A stretch of DNA of 13,143 nt from Bacteroidota bacterium. GTDB taxonomy: Bacteria > Bacteroidota > Bacteroidia > UKL13-3. The position numbers were made by a program, and so were the translations under genes. The notes below the pieces were generated by a model. That model ran no database searches. It worked only from the letters and a program-made list of their open reading frames with translations, and was not told the DNA's origin. The stretch's first letter is position 1. Every line of letters begins with the position of its first letter. Positions 6,967 to 13,143 of this stretch are shown here, one piece after another. The stretch is taken from positions 1-13,143 of the forward strand of contig VEQB01000027.1 of NCBI GenBank assembly GCA_018883485.1, written 5' to 3'.

Positions 6967-9336
6967 ATGAGTGAATTGATTTACCTCGTTCCTGCCCTTG
7001 GGGTGGTTGGCCTAATTGTGATGGCCGTTAAAAGTGCTTGGGTTTCTAAGCAAGATGCTGGCGATGCTAAAATGCAAGAACTAGCGGGCTACATTGCCGA
7101 TGGTGCAATGGCCTTTTTAAAAGCTGAATGGAAAGTGCTAGGCATATTTGTTGCGTTTGCAGCAGCATTGCTAGCTTATTCTGGAACCATTCATGAAATT
7201 AATGGAAAACCAATCCACTCTAGCTGGATTATTTCTATTGCCTTTATCATAGGCGCAGTATTCTCGGCAACTGCTGGTTATATTGGAATGAAAGTGGCTA
7301 CTAAAGCAAATGTAAGAACTACACAAGCTGCAAGAACTAGCCTAAAACAAGCTTTAAAAGTTTCCTTTACTGGAGGAACCGTTATGGGGCTTGGTGTTGC
7401 TGGCTTAGCCGTTCTAGGTTTAGGTGGTTTATTTATTGTTTTCCTTTCCATTTTTGCAGATTTAGGAGAAAACACTGTTTTAACTTCTATTGAAGTTTTA
7501 ACTGGCTTCTCTTTGGGAGCTGAGTCTATCGCCTTGTTTGCACGTGTGGGCGGTGGTATTTATACTAAAGCAGCAGATGTTGGTGCTGACTTAGTAGGTA
7601 AAGTAGAAGCAGGTATTCCTGAAGATGACGTTCGTAACCCTGCAACCATTGCAGATAACGTTGGCGATAACGTTGGGGATGTTGCTGGTATGGGAGCCGA
7701 TTTATTTGGTTCGTATGTTGCCACTATCCTTGCTACCATGGTATTGGGTCAAGAAATTAAAGTAAACGATAATTTTGATGGTATGTCTCCTATCCTATTG
7801 CCAATGGTAATTTGTGGATTAGGAATTATATTTTCTATAGTAGGAACATGGTTTGTAACTATCAAAGACGATAAATCTAATGTTCAAAATGCTTTGAACC
7901 TAGGAAATTGGTCATCTATGCTATTAACTGTAGTAGCCTCTTATTTTGTGGTAGACATGATGTTACCAGATACTTTAAATCTACGTGGATATGAATTTTC
8001 TAAACTAAATGTATTCTATGCCATTATTGTTGGAACTGTGGTTGGTGCTATTATGAGTATTGTAACAGAATATTACACTGCCATGGGTAAAGCACCAGTT
8101 TTATCTATTATACAACAATCTTCTACTGGCCATGCTACTAATATTATTGGCGGATTATCTGTAGGTATGAAATCTACTGTAATTCCTATTTTAACTTTAG
8201 CAGGTGGTATTATGGCTTCTTACTATTTTGCAGGTTTATATGGTGTAGCTATCGCTGCTGCAGGTATGATGGCCACAACAGCTATGCAATTAGCTATTGA
8301 TGCTTTTGGTCCAATTGCAGACAATGCCGGTGGTATTGCAGAAATGAGTCAGTTACCACCAGAAGTGCGCGAGCGTACAGATAATTTAGATGCTGTAGGT
8401 AACACTACTGCTGCAACTGGTAAAGGATTTGCCATTGCTTCTGCTGCTTTAACCTCTTTGGCTTTATTTGCAGCCTTTGTAGGGATAGCAGGTATTGATG
8501 CGATTGATATTTATAAAGCAAACGTATTAGCTGGATTATTTGTAGGTGGAATGATTCCATTTATTTTCTCTGCCTTGTGTATTCAAGCAGTTGGAAAAGC
8601 AGCCATGGATATGGTGCAAGAAGTTCGTCGTCAGTTCCGCGAAATTCCTGGAATTATGGAATACAAAGCCAAACCAGAATATGAAAAATGTGTGGCAATT
8701 TCTACCAAGGCTTCTATTCGTGAAATGATGTTACCAGGTGCTATTGCTTTAATTACGCCAGTAATAGTTGGTTTCATTTTTGGACCAGAAGTATTAGGCG
8801 GTTTATTAGCAGGTGTTACTGTATCGGGTGTATTGATGGGAATTTTCCAATCTAATGCAGGTGGTGCTTGGGATAATGCTAAAAAATCTTTCGAAAAAGG
8901 TGTAATGATTAATGGTGAAATGTTCTATAAAAAATCTGAACCACATAAAGCTTCTGTAACGGGAGATACAGTAGGAGATCCATTTAAAGATACTTCAGGA
9001 CCATCTATGAACATCCTTATTAAATTAATGTCGATTGTATCTCTTGTAATTGCCCCTTACATTGCAGTTAATGGTGGTAATACCAAAGGCAATGCAGAAG
9101 GTATGATACATGGACAAAAAACAGAATGCTGTGCAGCGGGAATGGATATGGATTCTTGCGATATGGATAAGTGCATGAGCATGACAAAAGAAGAATGCGC
9201 TGCTTATTGCGATAGCATGCAATGCACTCCAGAACAAAAAGAACATTGCTTAAAAATGCGCGAAGAAAAACACGCGCATGCTGATGGATATGAACATGGT
9301 GAAGATGGTCACGATCATAGCGATCACCAACACTAA
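6967..9336 (+). CDS. hppA: Membrane-bound ion-pumping pyrophosphatase, K+-dependent type
   Basis: Integral inner-membrane enzyme that couples hydrolysis of pyrophosphate to pumping of H+ and/or Na+. The family fold of about 16 helices covers residues 1-700. Visible active-site signatures: DVGADLVGKVE (204-214), PEDDVRNPATIADNVGDNVGD (218-238), GPIADNAGG (448-456), NAGGAWDNAKK (630-640) and TGDTVGDPFKDTSGPS (665-680). GNTTAATGKG (479-488) has Ala where K+-independent enzymes carry Lys, which indicates K+ activation. Two oddities: the helix-6 gate Glu of the family is Gly248 (DLFGSY), while Glu186 appears in helix 5 (GAESIALFARVGGG); and after the normal end comes a tail of about 88 residues (702-789) with eight Cys and nine His. 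Family members expose both termini on the outer side, which would put this tail in the periplasm. Own promoter and terminator; monocistronic. Confidence 0.95.
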   Translation: MSELIYLVPALGVVGLIVMAVKSAWVSKQDAGDAKMQELAGYIADGAMAFLKAEWKVLGIFVAFAAALLAYSGTIHEINGKPIHSSWIISIAFIIGAVFSATAGYIGMKVATKANVRTTQAARTSLKQALKVSFTGGTVMGLGVAGLAVLGLGGLFIVFLSIFADLGENTVLTSIEVLTGFSLGAESIALFARVGGGIYTKAADVGADLVGKVEAGIPEDDVRNPATIADNVGDNVGDVAGMGADLFGSYVATILATMVLGQEIKVNDNFDGMSPILLPMVICGLGIIFSIVGTWFVTIKDDKSNVQNALNLGNWSSMLLTVVASYFVVDMMLPDTLNLRGYEFSKLNVFYAIIVGTVVGAIMSIVTEYYTAMGKAPVLSIIQQSSTGHATNIIGGLSVGMKSTVIPILTLAGGIMASYYFAGLYGVAIAAAGMMATTAMQLAIDAFGPIADNAGGIAEMSQLPPEVRERTDNLDAVGNTTAATGKGFAIASAALTSLALFAAFVGIAGIDAIDIYKANVLAGLFVGGMIPFIFSALCIQAVGKAAMDMVQEVRRQFREIPGIMEYKAKPEYEKCVAISTKASIREMMLPGAIALITPVIVGFIFGPEVLGGLLAGVTVSGVLMGIFQSNAGGAWDNAKKSFEKGVMINGEMFYKKSEPHKASVTGDTVGDPFKDTSGPSMNILIKLMSIVSLVIAPYIAVNGGNTKGNAEGMIHGQKTECCAAGMDMDSCDMDKCMSMTKEECAAYCDSMQCTPEQKEHCLKMREEKHAHADGYEHGEDGHDHSDHQH

Positions 9337-9346
9337 GCTATAAAGC

Positions 9347-9384
9347 AAAAAGCCCTGAAAGTTTCACTTTCAGGGCTTTTTTTT
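9347..9384. terminator. Bidirectional intrinsic terminator between hppA and lipA
   Basis: Left arm AAAAAGCCCTGAAAG (9347-9361) pairs with CTTTCAGGGCTTTTT (9367-9381) around the loop TTTCA. On the + strand the hairpin ends in eight T (9377-9384). On the - strand it ends in five T. It therefore serves both convergent genes, hppA ending at 9336 and lipA at 9402. Confidence 0.93.
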
Positions 9385-9401
9385 ATTTTAAACGGATGAA
9401 A

Positions 9402-10268
9402 TTAAACATGTTTTTCTGCATGGTAGCTTGAGCGAACCAAGGCACCACTTTCTACATACTTAAAACCCATTTCCATACCTGCGGTTTTGAAATAAGCAAA
9501 CTGCTCGGGTGTTATAAACTCTTCCACGTTTAAATGCATTTTAGTGGGTTGTAAATATTGCCCAAGGGTAATAACATCGCAACCATGGTTTACCAGATCT
9601 TGCATTACCTCTAACACTTCTGTTTCTGTTTCACCTAAACCTAGCATAACTCCACTTTTGGTTCTTCTACCCCGGTTTTTAGTAAGTTGAATCTGCTCTA
9701 AACTTCTTTCGTATTTGGCTTGCGGACGCACTCTTCTGTATAGTCTTTTTACCGTTTCCATGTTATGAGAAACCACTTCAGGTTTTTCATCAATTACTTG
9801 GTACAATAAATCCCAATGCGTCATAAAATCTGGGATAAGGGTTTCCATGGTAGTTCCCGGACTTTCTTGCTTTATTAAGCGGATGGTATCTGCCCAAACT
9901 TTAGCTCCTTTATCGGGTAGTTCATCTCTGTTAACAGATGTAATAACTGCATGCTTTACGCTCATAAGCTTAACAGCCTCTGCAACACGGCGAGGTTCGT
10001 CTAAGTCATACTCATGCGCTCTGCCAGTGGCAACAGCGCAAAAAGAACAACTTCTGGTGCAAGTATTTCCAAGAATCATGAAGGTGGCTGTACCAGCGCC
10101 CCAACATTCGCCCATATTTGGGCAATTTCCGCTTTCGCAAATGGTATGTAGTTTGTGTTCGTCAACCAGCTTTCTAACTCTTCGGTAGTTTTCTCCAGTT
10201 GGCAATTTCACTTTAAGCCAAGACGGCTTTTTCACTTTCTCTTCACCGAGAACAGGCAATTCAATCAT
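9402..10268 (-). CDS. lipA: Lipoyl synthase
   Basis: Radical-SAM enzyme that inserts two sulfur atoms at C6 and C8 of the octanoyl group on lipoyl domains of 2-oxoacid dehydrogenases and GcvH, in the cytoplasm. Both iron-sulfur clusters are visible: the auxiliary cluster in CESGNCPNMGEC (Cys44, Cys49, Cys55) and the radical-SAM cluster in CTRSCSFC (Cys70, Cys74, Cys77). The C-terminal RSSY (279-282) supplies the Ser that ligates the auxiliary cluster. LGLGETETE and VITSVNRDELPD are further family hallmarks. At 288 residues the length is normal and nothing is missing. The ATG shares four bases (ATGA) with the stop of the preceding barrel gene, so translation is probably coupled. No lipB is present in the window. 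Confidence 0.98.
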   Translation of the reverse strand: MIELPVLGEEKVKKPSWLKVKLPTGENYRRVRKLVDEHKLHTICESGNCPNMGECWGAGTATFMILGNTCTRSCSFCAVATGRAHEYDLDEPRRVAEAVKLMSVKHAVITSVNRDELPDKGAKVWADTIRLIKQESPGTTMETLIPDFMTHWDLLYQVIDEKPEVVSHNMETVKRLYRRVRPQAKYERSLEQIQLTKNRGRRTKSGVMLGLGETETEVLEVMQDLVNHGCDVITLGQYLQPTKMHLNVEEFITPEQFAYFKTAGMEMGFKYVESGALVRSSYHAEKHV

Positions 10269-11020
10269 TTTCTATTACCCCAATTATATGATAAATAAAA
10301 TCCGTAAAACAGTCTGTCGAAATTGTTTTTTGCCATCATAGGCAAGCCATTTAAAAAGCCGTCTAAAGTAACTCCGGCTTCTAGGCCTTTAATCTCATCT
10401 GCATATTGGCCAAACTCTACTTGAAAACCGGCTCTGCCTCCAAAACCTATTTGAAACTGGGTTTCTGAAATCCCTTTGGTAAAGGAAGATTTTCCATAAA
10501 TTCTATAAATATCTGTATGCTTATTTGGATCATAGCGTTCAGAAACTAAATAACCAGAATTAGAAACATTATCGTAGGGATAATAAACTTCTATGTATTG
10601 AGGCTTTAACATGGCAGTTGTTACGCCCAACGAATACACAAAATTAAACCCGAGCGCATTTTTATAAGGTCTTTCTGTTATAGCAACCGTTTGCCCAAAG
10701 GTATTTCTTAGAAAGAAAACAGTGTTTAATTTACCAAAGGCATACTGACTAGGATTATCTGTAAAACCTTGTCGCTTTACCTCTTTAGGGTGCTTAATGC
10801 GCGCCAATTCTACTTCCCAATGGTTTTGTTGTTTGCCTGTTTTATGCCAACCTAAACGGTATTGAATTCCCCAACCTTTAAATGAATTAATATTAAAGCT
10901 AAAGGTATTGCTGCGAGAATACATCAATTGCGGTTCAATAAGCGGATTGTTTTGAGCCTTTACCAAGGACAAAAATCCAAATACCATTACCAACAAAAAT
11001 ATGTAGGGAGACTTTCTCAA
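10265..11020 (-). CDS. Outer-membrane beta-barrel protein, hypothetical (TTG start)
   Basis: A 251-residue exported protein. A signal peptide covers about 1-22 (RKSP start, Leu/Phe/Val core, cleavage near VKAQ). The mature part is made of short strands with many Tyr, Phe, Gly and Asn, ending in YGFYLSYNWGNRK. This is the pattern of a small outer-membrane barrel of the general Bacteroidota 'outer membrane beta-barrel' kind. The start is TTG: no in-frame ATG lies between the upstream stop (TGA 18 bases before it) and the signal peptide, and the next ATG would cut into the hydrophobic core and lose the positive N-terminus. It overlaps lipA by four bases and is the first gene of that operon. I cannot name a family or role. 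Its coupling to a cofactor enzyme looks incidental but is tight. Confidence 0.75.
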   Translation of the reverse strand: MRKSPYIFLLVMVFGFLSLVKAQNNPLIEPQLMYSRSNTFSFNINSFKGWGIQYRLGWHKTGKQQNHWEVELARIKHPKEVKRQGFTDNPSQYAFGKLNTVFFLRNTFGQTVAITERPYKNALGFNFVYSLGVTTAMLKPQYIEVYYPYDNVSNSGYLVSERYDPNKHTDIYRIYGKSSFTKGISETQFQIGFGGRAGFQVEFGQYADEIKGLEAGVTLDGFLNGLPMMAKNNFDRLFYGFYLSYNWGNRK

Positions 11021-11025
11021 ATGCT

Positions 11026-11033
11026 TAACTTTG
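11026..11033 (+). promoter_or_regulatory. -7 box of the OsmC-family gene
   Basis: TAACTTTG fits TAnnTTTG exactly. Transcription would start near 11040, about ten bases before the ATG at 11051. I see no TTG at the expected upstream distance, so the -33 element is absent or degenerate. Confidence 0.5.
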
Positions 11034-11036
11034 TTT

Positions 11037-11044
11037 CAAAAATA
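11037..11044 (-). promoter_or_regulatory. -7 box of the barrel-lipA operon
   Basis: The complement of CAAAAATA reads TATTTTTG, an exact TAnnTTTG. Transcription would start near 11030, ten bases before the TTG start codon at 11020. A TTG (complement of 11061-11063) lies 16 bases further out, closer than usual. The box faces the osmC box at 11026-11033, three bases away. Confidence 0.5.
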
Positions 11045-11050
11045 ATAAAA

Positions 11051-11461
11051 ATGGCAACATCAACCGTACTTTATATTGGAGAATTAAGATGTGAATCTAC
11101 ACATTTACAATCAAAAACTACAATTTTAACCGATGCTCCTATAGATAACCATGGAAAAGGAGAAACGTTTTCGCCCACCGATTTAGTTGCTACCGCCTTA
11201 GGAAATTGCATGGTAACTATTATGGGAATTGAGGCCAATAGGCTTGCCGTAAACATTGATGGCACCAAGGTAGAAATAACCAAACAGATGGGTATTGGAC
11301 CAAGACGCATTACAAAAATAGACGCAAATGTGACTGTACCAGACAGAGGATTAAGTGAAGAACAAAAAGAAATGTTAACTAAAGCAGGAATAAATTGTCC
11401 AGTTGCAAAAAGTTTGCATCCAGATTTAATCCAGAATGTGCAAATTACTTACTTAAAATAA
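11051..11461 (+). CDS. OsmC/Ohr-family peroxiredoxin-like protein
   Basis: A 136-residue OsmC-fold protein of the type that reduces organic hydroperoxides with a pair of cysteines, in the cytoplasm. The peroxidatic Cys53 is in ALGNCMVTIMG, the resolving Cys116 in INCPVAKSLHPD, and the active-site Glu61 follows in MGIEANR. FSPTDLVATALG (40-51) is typical of the family. The frame is open upstream to 10928, but an ATG at 11051 gives the family's usual N-terminus and matches the position of the promoter box at 11026. An earlier start would run through the divergent gene and its promoter. It is closer to the YhfA-like branch of OsmC than to classic Ohr, judged by eye. The natural peroxide substrate and reductant are not shown. 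Confidence 0.93.
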   Translation: MATSTVLYIGELRCESTHLQSKTTILTDAPIDNHGKGETFSPTDLVATALGNCMVTIMGIEANRLAVNIDGTKVEITKQMGIGPRRITKIDANVTVPDRGLSEEQKEMLTKAGINCPVAKSLHPDLIQNVQITYLK

Positions 11462-11478
11462 ACTAGAAATAGACGGAA

Positions 11479-11510
11479 TTGGGAGGGAGAATTTAGGGCA
11501 ACTGCTTTTG
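11479..11510 (+). promoter_or_regulatory. Possible promoter of the THUMP-like methyltransferase gene
   Basis: TTG at 11479-11481, 21 bases, then TGCTTTTG at 11503-11510, one mismatch from TAnnTTTG. It would start a transcript near 11517 with a leader of about 67 bases. No convincing terminator separates it from the OsmC gene, so read-through is also possible. Confidence 0.33.
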
Positions 11511-11583
11511 CAAGAACTCAAGCTTAGCAGTACAAATGCGATTAAAATAACAATTATTCTTTTCATAAACTAAGTATTAACTA

Positions 11584-12771
11584 TTGAATGTAACGGAAAA
11601 CATAAGTGCGCTATTGCAAGAATTTGATTTAAAATCATTTCTGATCCAAAACAAAAATATGGATGGAGCACATTTTCTATTACAGTGCAAAGGTAATAAA
11701 AATCCACTTAATGCAATCTTAGCAAATCAGTTAAATTTATATCCCAAAGCGCAATTTAAAATTCCATCATTTACATTAAGCGATTGTTTTTTAAGCCCCA
11801 AAAGTTATGAACAATGCAGCAGCGAAATGTCGGCAATGTTTAAAAGTAAGCTTTATAAAGGAGCCAATCTATTAGATTTATCGGGCGGCTTAGGGGTAGA
11901 TGATTGGGCCTTGTCTAAAAGTTTTAAACACATTGTTTCACTCGACCTAGACGAGGAGTTAAACATTTTAGCAAGGCTTAATTTCAAAAAATTAGGTTCA
12001 GAAAATATTAGCAGATTAACGCAAACAGCAGAAGTTTTTATTAAAGAAAACCCTCATCAAAAATTTGACCTCATTTATTTAGATGCAGACAGAAGAGTAC
12101 AACAAGAAAAGGACTATAGCTTAGCAGGAGGTACACCCAACTATTTGGAACTTGAAAATGCGCTGCTAAACATGGCAAACAAAATTGTGTTAAAGCTTTC
12201 TCCCATGGCAGATTTAAGTTACTTAGAAAAGCAACTTAAAGGCTTGCATACCTTAAGATGTATTGGCCTTGAATCTGAAGTAAAAGAAATACTTGCCGAA
12301 ATAGTACCAGGGTATTTAGGTGCGGTTAACTATACCGCCCACCTAGCAGATTACCCAAACGGAGATTGGCCAACGGCATCCTTTGAAAAGTTAGAACCAG
12401 GGGAGCATTATTTTTTAGAAGCCCACAAAGTATTGGTGAAAGCAAGATTGCAAAAACAGTATTTACAAACCTTGGGCGCCGAATTAGTGGGCAGTTCTGG
12501 GGTATTTGCATTATGCAAAAACTTGCCTAATCAATTTATGGGAAGAGTTTTTAAACTTATTAAGGCCGAAACCTTTCACAAAACTGGGTTCAAACAGTAT
12601 TTACAAAGCCATAAAATTGAGAAGGCTAATTTGAATAGAAGAGATTTTCCTGCAAGTGTGGATGAATTGAGAAAAACCTATAAGATTAAGGAAGGCGGAA
12701 CCGATTATTTCTTTTTTACCAAAACAAGGGGGGAAGACCTTTTATACTTCCATTGCAAAAAAGTGAGCTAA
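11584..12771 (+). CDS. Class I SAM-dependent methyltransferase with C-terminal THUMP-like domain
   Basis: A 395-residue protein whose central Rossmann domain (about 75-240) is a class I methyltransferase: motif I DLSGGLGVDD at 98-107, an acidic end of strand 2 at LDLDEE (120-125), and a motif IV-like LIYLDADRR (163-171) at the catalytic edge. The remainder, up to about 390, fits the THUMP-like domain found after this methyltransferase core in Bacteroidota. RNA methylation is therefore the likely activity; the target is not known to me. The start is TTG at 11584, since a TAA ends the frame just before it and the next ATG (residue 26) would remove a conserved-looking helical N-terminus. The stop shares four bases (CTAA) with the stop of the opposite-strand LysM gene. 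No terminator separates the two. Confidence 0.85.
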   Translation: MNVTENISALLQEFDLKSFLIQNKNMDGAHFLLQCKGNKNPLNAILANQLNLYPKAQFKIPSFTLSDCFLSPKSYEQCSSEMSAMFKSKLYKGANLLDLSGGLGVDDWALSKSFKHIVSLDLDEELNILARLNFKKLGSENISRLTQTAEVFIKENPHQKFDLIYLDADRRVQQEKDYSLAGGTPNYLELENALLNMANKIVLKLSPMADLSYLEKQLKGLHTLRCIGLESEVKEILAEIVPGYLGAVNYTAHLADYPNGDWPTASFEKLEPGEHYFLEAHKVLVKARLQKQYLQTLGAELVGSSGVFALCKNLPNQFMGRVFKLIKAETFHKTGFKQYLQSHKIEKANLNRRDFPASVDELRKTYKIKEGGTDYFFFTKTRGEDLLYFHCKKVS

Positions 12772-13143
12772 GCCCGATTTGGGTAAATGGTAATGCGTTG
12801 CCCTTTGTTAACCTTGCTCCCCTTTATGGTTTTCTTATTCCACTGCTTTAACTCAGCAACGCTAACATCATGCTTTTTGGCAATTTTAGCTAAGTTATCG
12901 CCTGGTTTTACTTTGTAAATAACTTTATCAGTATTTTGTTGTTCAACAGGTATTGCCAATTCACTCACATCAACATCAAGTTCGTCAATACCACGCGGTT
13001 TATTATTTAAAATGTCTTTTAAAACGTCTTTTACTTTTGGATTGCTGTTCTCGCTATTTTCTATATTAACTGCAGTGTGGTACTCTTGAACTGTGTTCAA
13101 GTCTATTCCTCCCGCAGGAGGGTACTCTTGAACTGTGTTCAAG
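12768..13143 (-). CDS. LysM-domain cell-wall protein, C-terminal part (5'-truncated)
   Basis: Only the last 124-125 residues are inside the window; the frame is open at the right edge and has no internal ATG, so the start lies beyond. The final 50 residues are one LysM peptidoglycan-binding domain (YKVKPGDNLAKIAKKHDVSV, then AELKQWN and KVNKGQRITIYP). Before it is a low-complexity acidic linker rich in Asn, Asp, Glu and Val. The far N-terminal visible part holds the sequence LNTVQEY twice, 14 residues apart, encoded by the palindromic DNA repeat at 13079-13143. A single C-terminal LysM fits a MltD-like lytic transglycosylase or a glucosaminidase, enzymes that remodel the cell wall in the periplasm, but the catalytic part is not visible and neither name can be confirmed. 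Convergent with the methyltransferase gene. Confidence 0.8.
   Translation of the reverse strand, partial: LNTVQEYPPAGGIDLNTVQEYHTAVNIENSENSNPKVKDVLKDILNNKPRGIDELDVDVSELAIPVEQQNTDKVIYKVKPGDNLAKIAKKHDVSVAELKQWNKKTIKGSKVNKGQRITIYPNRA
13079..13143. repeat. Palindromic direct repeat, 42-bp period, inside the LysM gene
   Basis: A 23-base sequence is present twice, identical, at 13079-13101 and 13121-13143. Each copy ends in the inverted repeat CTTGAAC-TGT-GTTCAAG (13085-13101 and 13127-13143). Between the two lies a second palindrome, CCTCC-CGCA-GGAGG (13108-13121). Weaker similarity extends a further seven bases left (GCAG at 13072 and 13114). The 42-base period keeps the reading frame (14 residues). 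The array may continue past the window edge. Confidence 0.85.

Noticed and set aside
9847..10188. 113-codon + strand reading frame opposite lipA
   Set aside because: It lies wholly antisense to lipA, whose catalytic motifs are intact, and its translation has no recognisable domain or plausible start context.
10928..11050. Longer N-terminus for the OsmC-family protein
   Set aside because: The frame is open, but it would run antisense through the signal-peptide region of the barrel gene and through both promoter boxes. The ATG at 11051 gives the family's normal length.
11462..11583. Terminator or small RNA in the osmC-methyltransferase gap
   Set aside because: Only a weak ACTGC/GCAGT pairing across a long loop is visible and no T-run follows it. 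Only a one-mismatch promoter was kept.
13079..13143. CRISPR array
   Set aside because: The repeats are two units only, the spacer between them is itself palindromic, and the stretch stays in frame with the LysM protein.

Overview
The window looks like chromosomal DNA of a member of the Bacteroidota, probably one of the gliding Flavobacteriia/Cytophagia/Sphingobacteriia-type lineages. The evidence is AT-rich DNA, promoters resembling the Bacteroidota form (TTG, a gap of about 20, then TAnnTTTG) instead of -35/-10 boxes, almost no Shine-Dalgarno sequences, several signal-peptide-bearing outer-membrane beta-barrel proteins, and characteristic families (a sigma-54 activator without receiver domain, an alpha-oxoamine synthase, a THUMP-like methyltransferase). 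No tRNA, rRNA, CRISPR array, insertion sequence or prophage gene was seen. No gene-free stretch exceeds 150 bases.

Layout. (1) 1-2211, + strand: the 3' part of a multi-pass membrane protein, one base before a sigma-54-dependent activator, then a small two-helix membrane protein. (2) 2217-4080, - strand: an alpha-oxoamine synthase (sphingoid- or sulfonolipid-base type) followed by a periplasmic thioredoxin-like protein, closed by a strong terminator. (3) 4111-6894, - strand: two overlapping genes for a PorV/PorQ-like barrel protein and a secreted helix-hairpin-helix protein with a barrel-like remainder. (4) 6900-9384, + strand: a membrane-bound ion-pumping pyrophosphatase with an unusual Cys/His/Met-rich C-terminal tail and a relocated gate glutamate, ended by a bidirectional terminator. 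(5) 9402-11044, - strand: lipoyl synthase translationally coupled to a preceding outer-membrane barrel gene. (6) 11026-12771, + strand: an OsmC-type peroxidase, then a THUMP-like SAM methyltransferase. (7) 12768-13143, - strand: the C-terminal end of a LysM cell-wall protein containing a palindromic 42-bp-period repeat.

Most of this is core-genome housekeeping: envelope biogenesis, lipid synthesis, energy coupling, lipoate cofactor, oxidative defence and RNA modification. The points most worth a second look are the metal-binding-like tail and shifted Glu of the pyrophosphatase, the secreted HhH-barrel protein with its barrel partner, the interlocked divergent promoter between the barrel-lipA operon and osmC, the palindromic repeats inside the LysM gene, and an unexpectedly frequent 11-mer (TTGAACCAAAA). 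I did not find a clear multi-gene novel system. The HhH/barrel pair is the nearest candidate.
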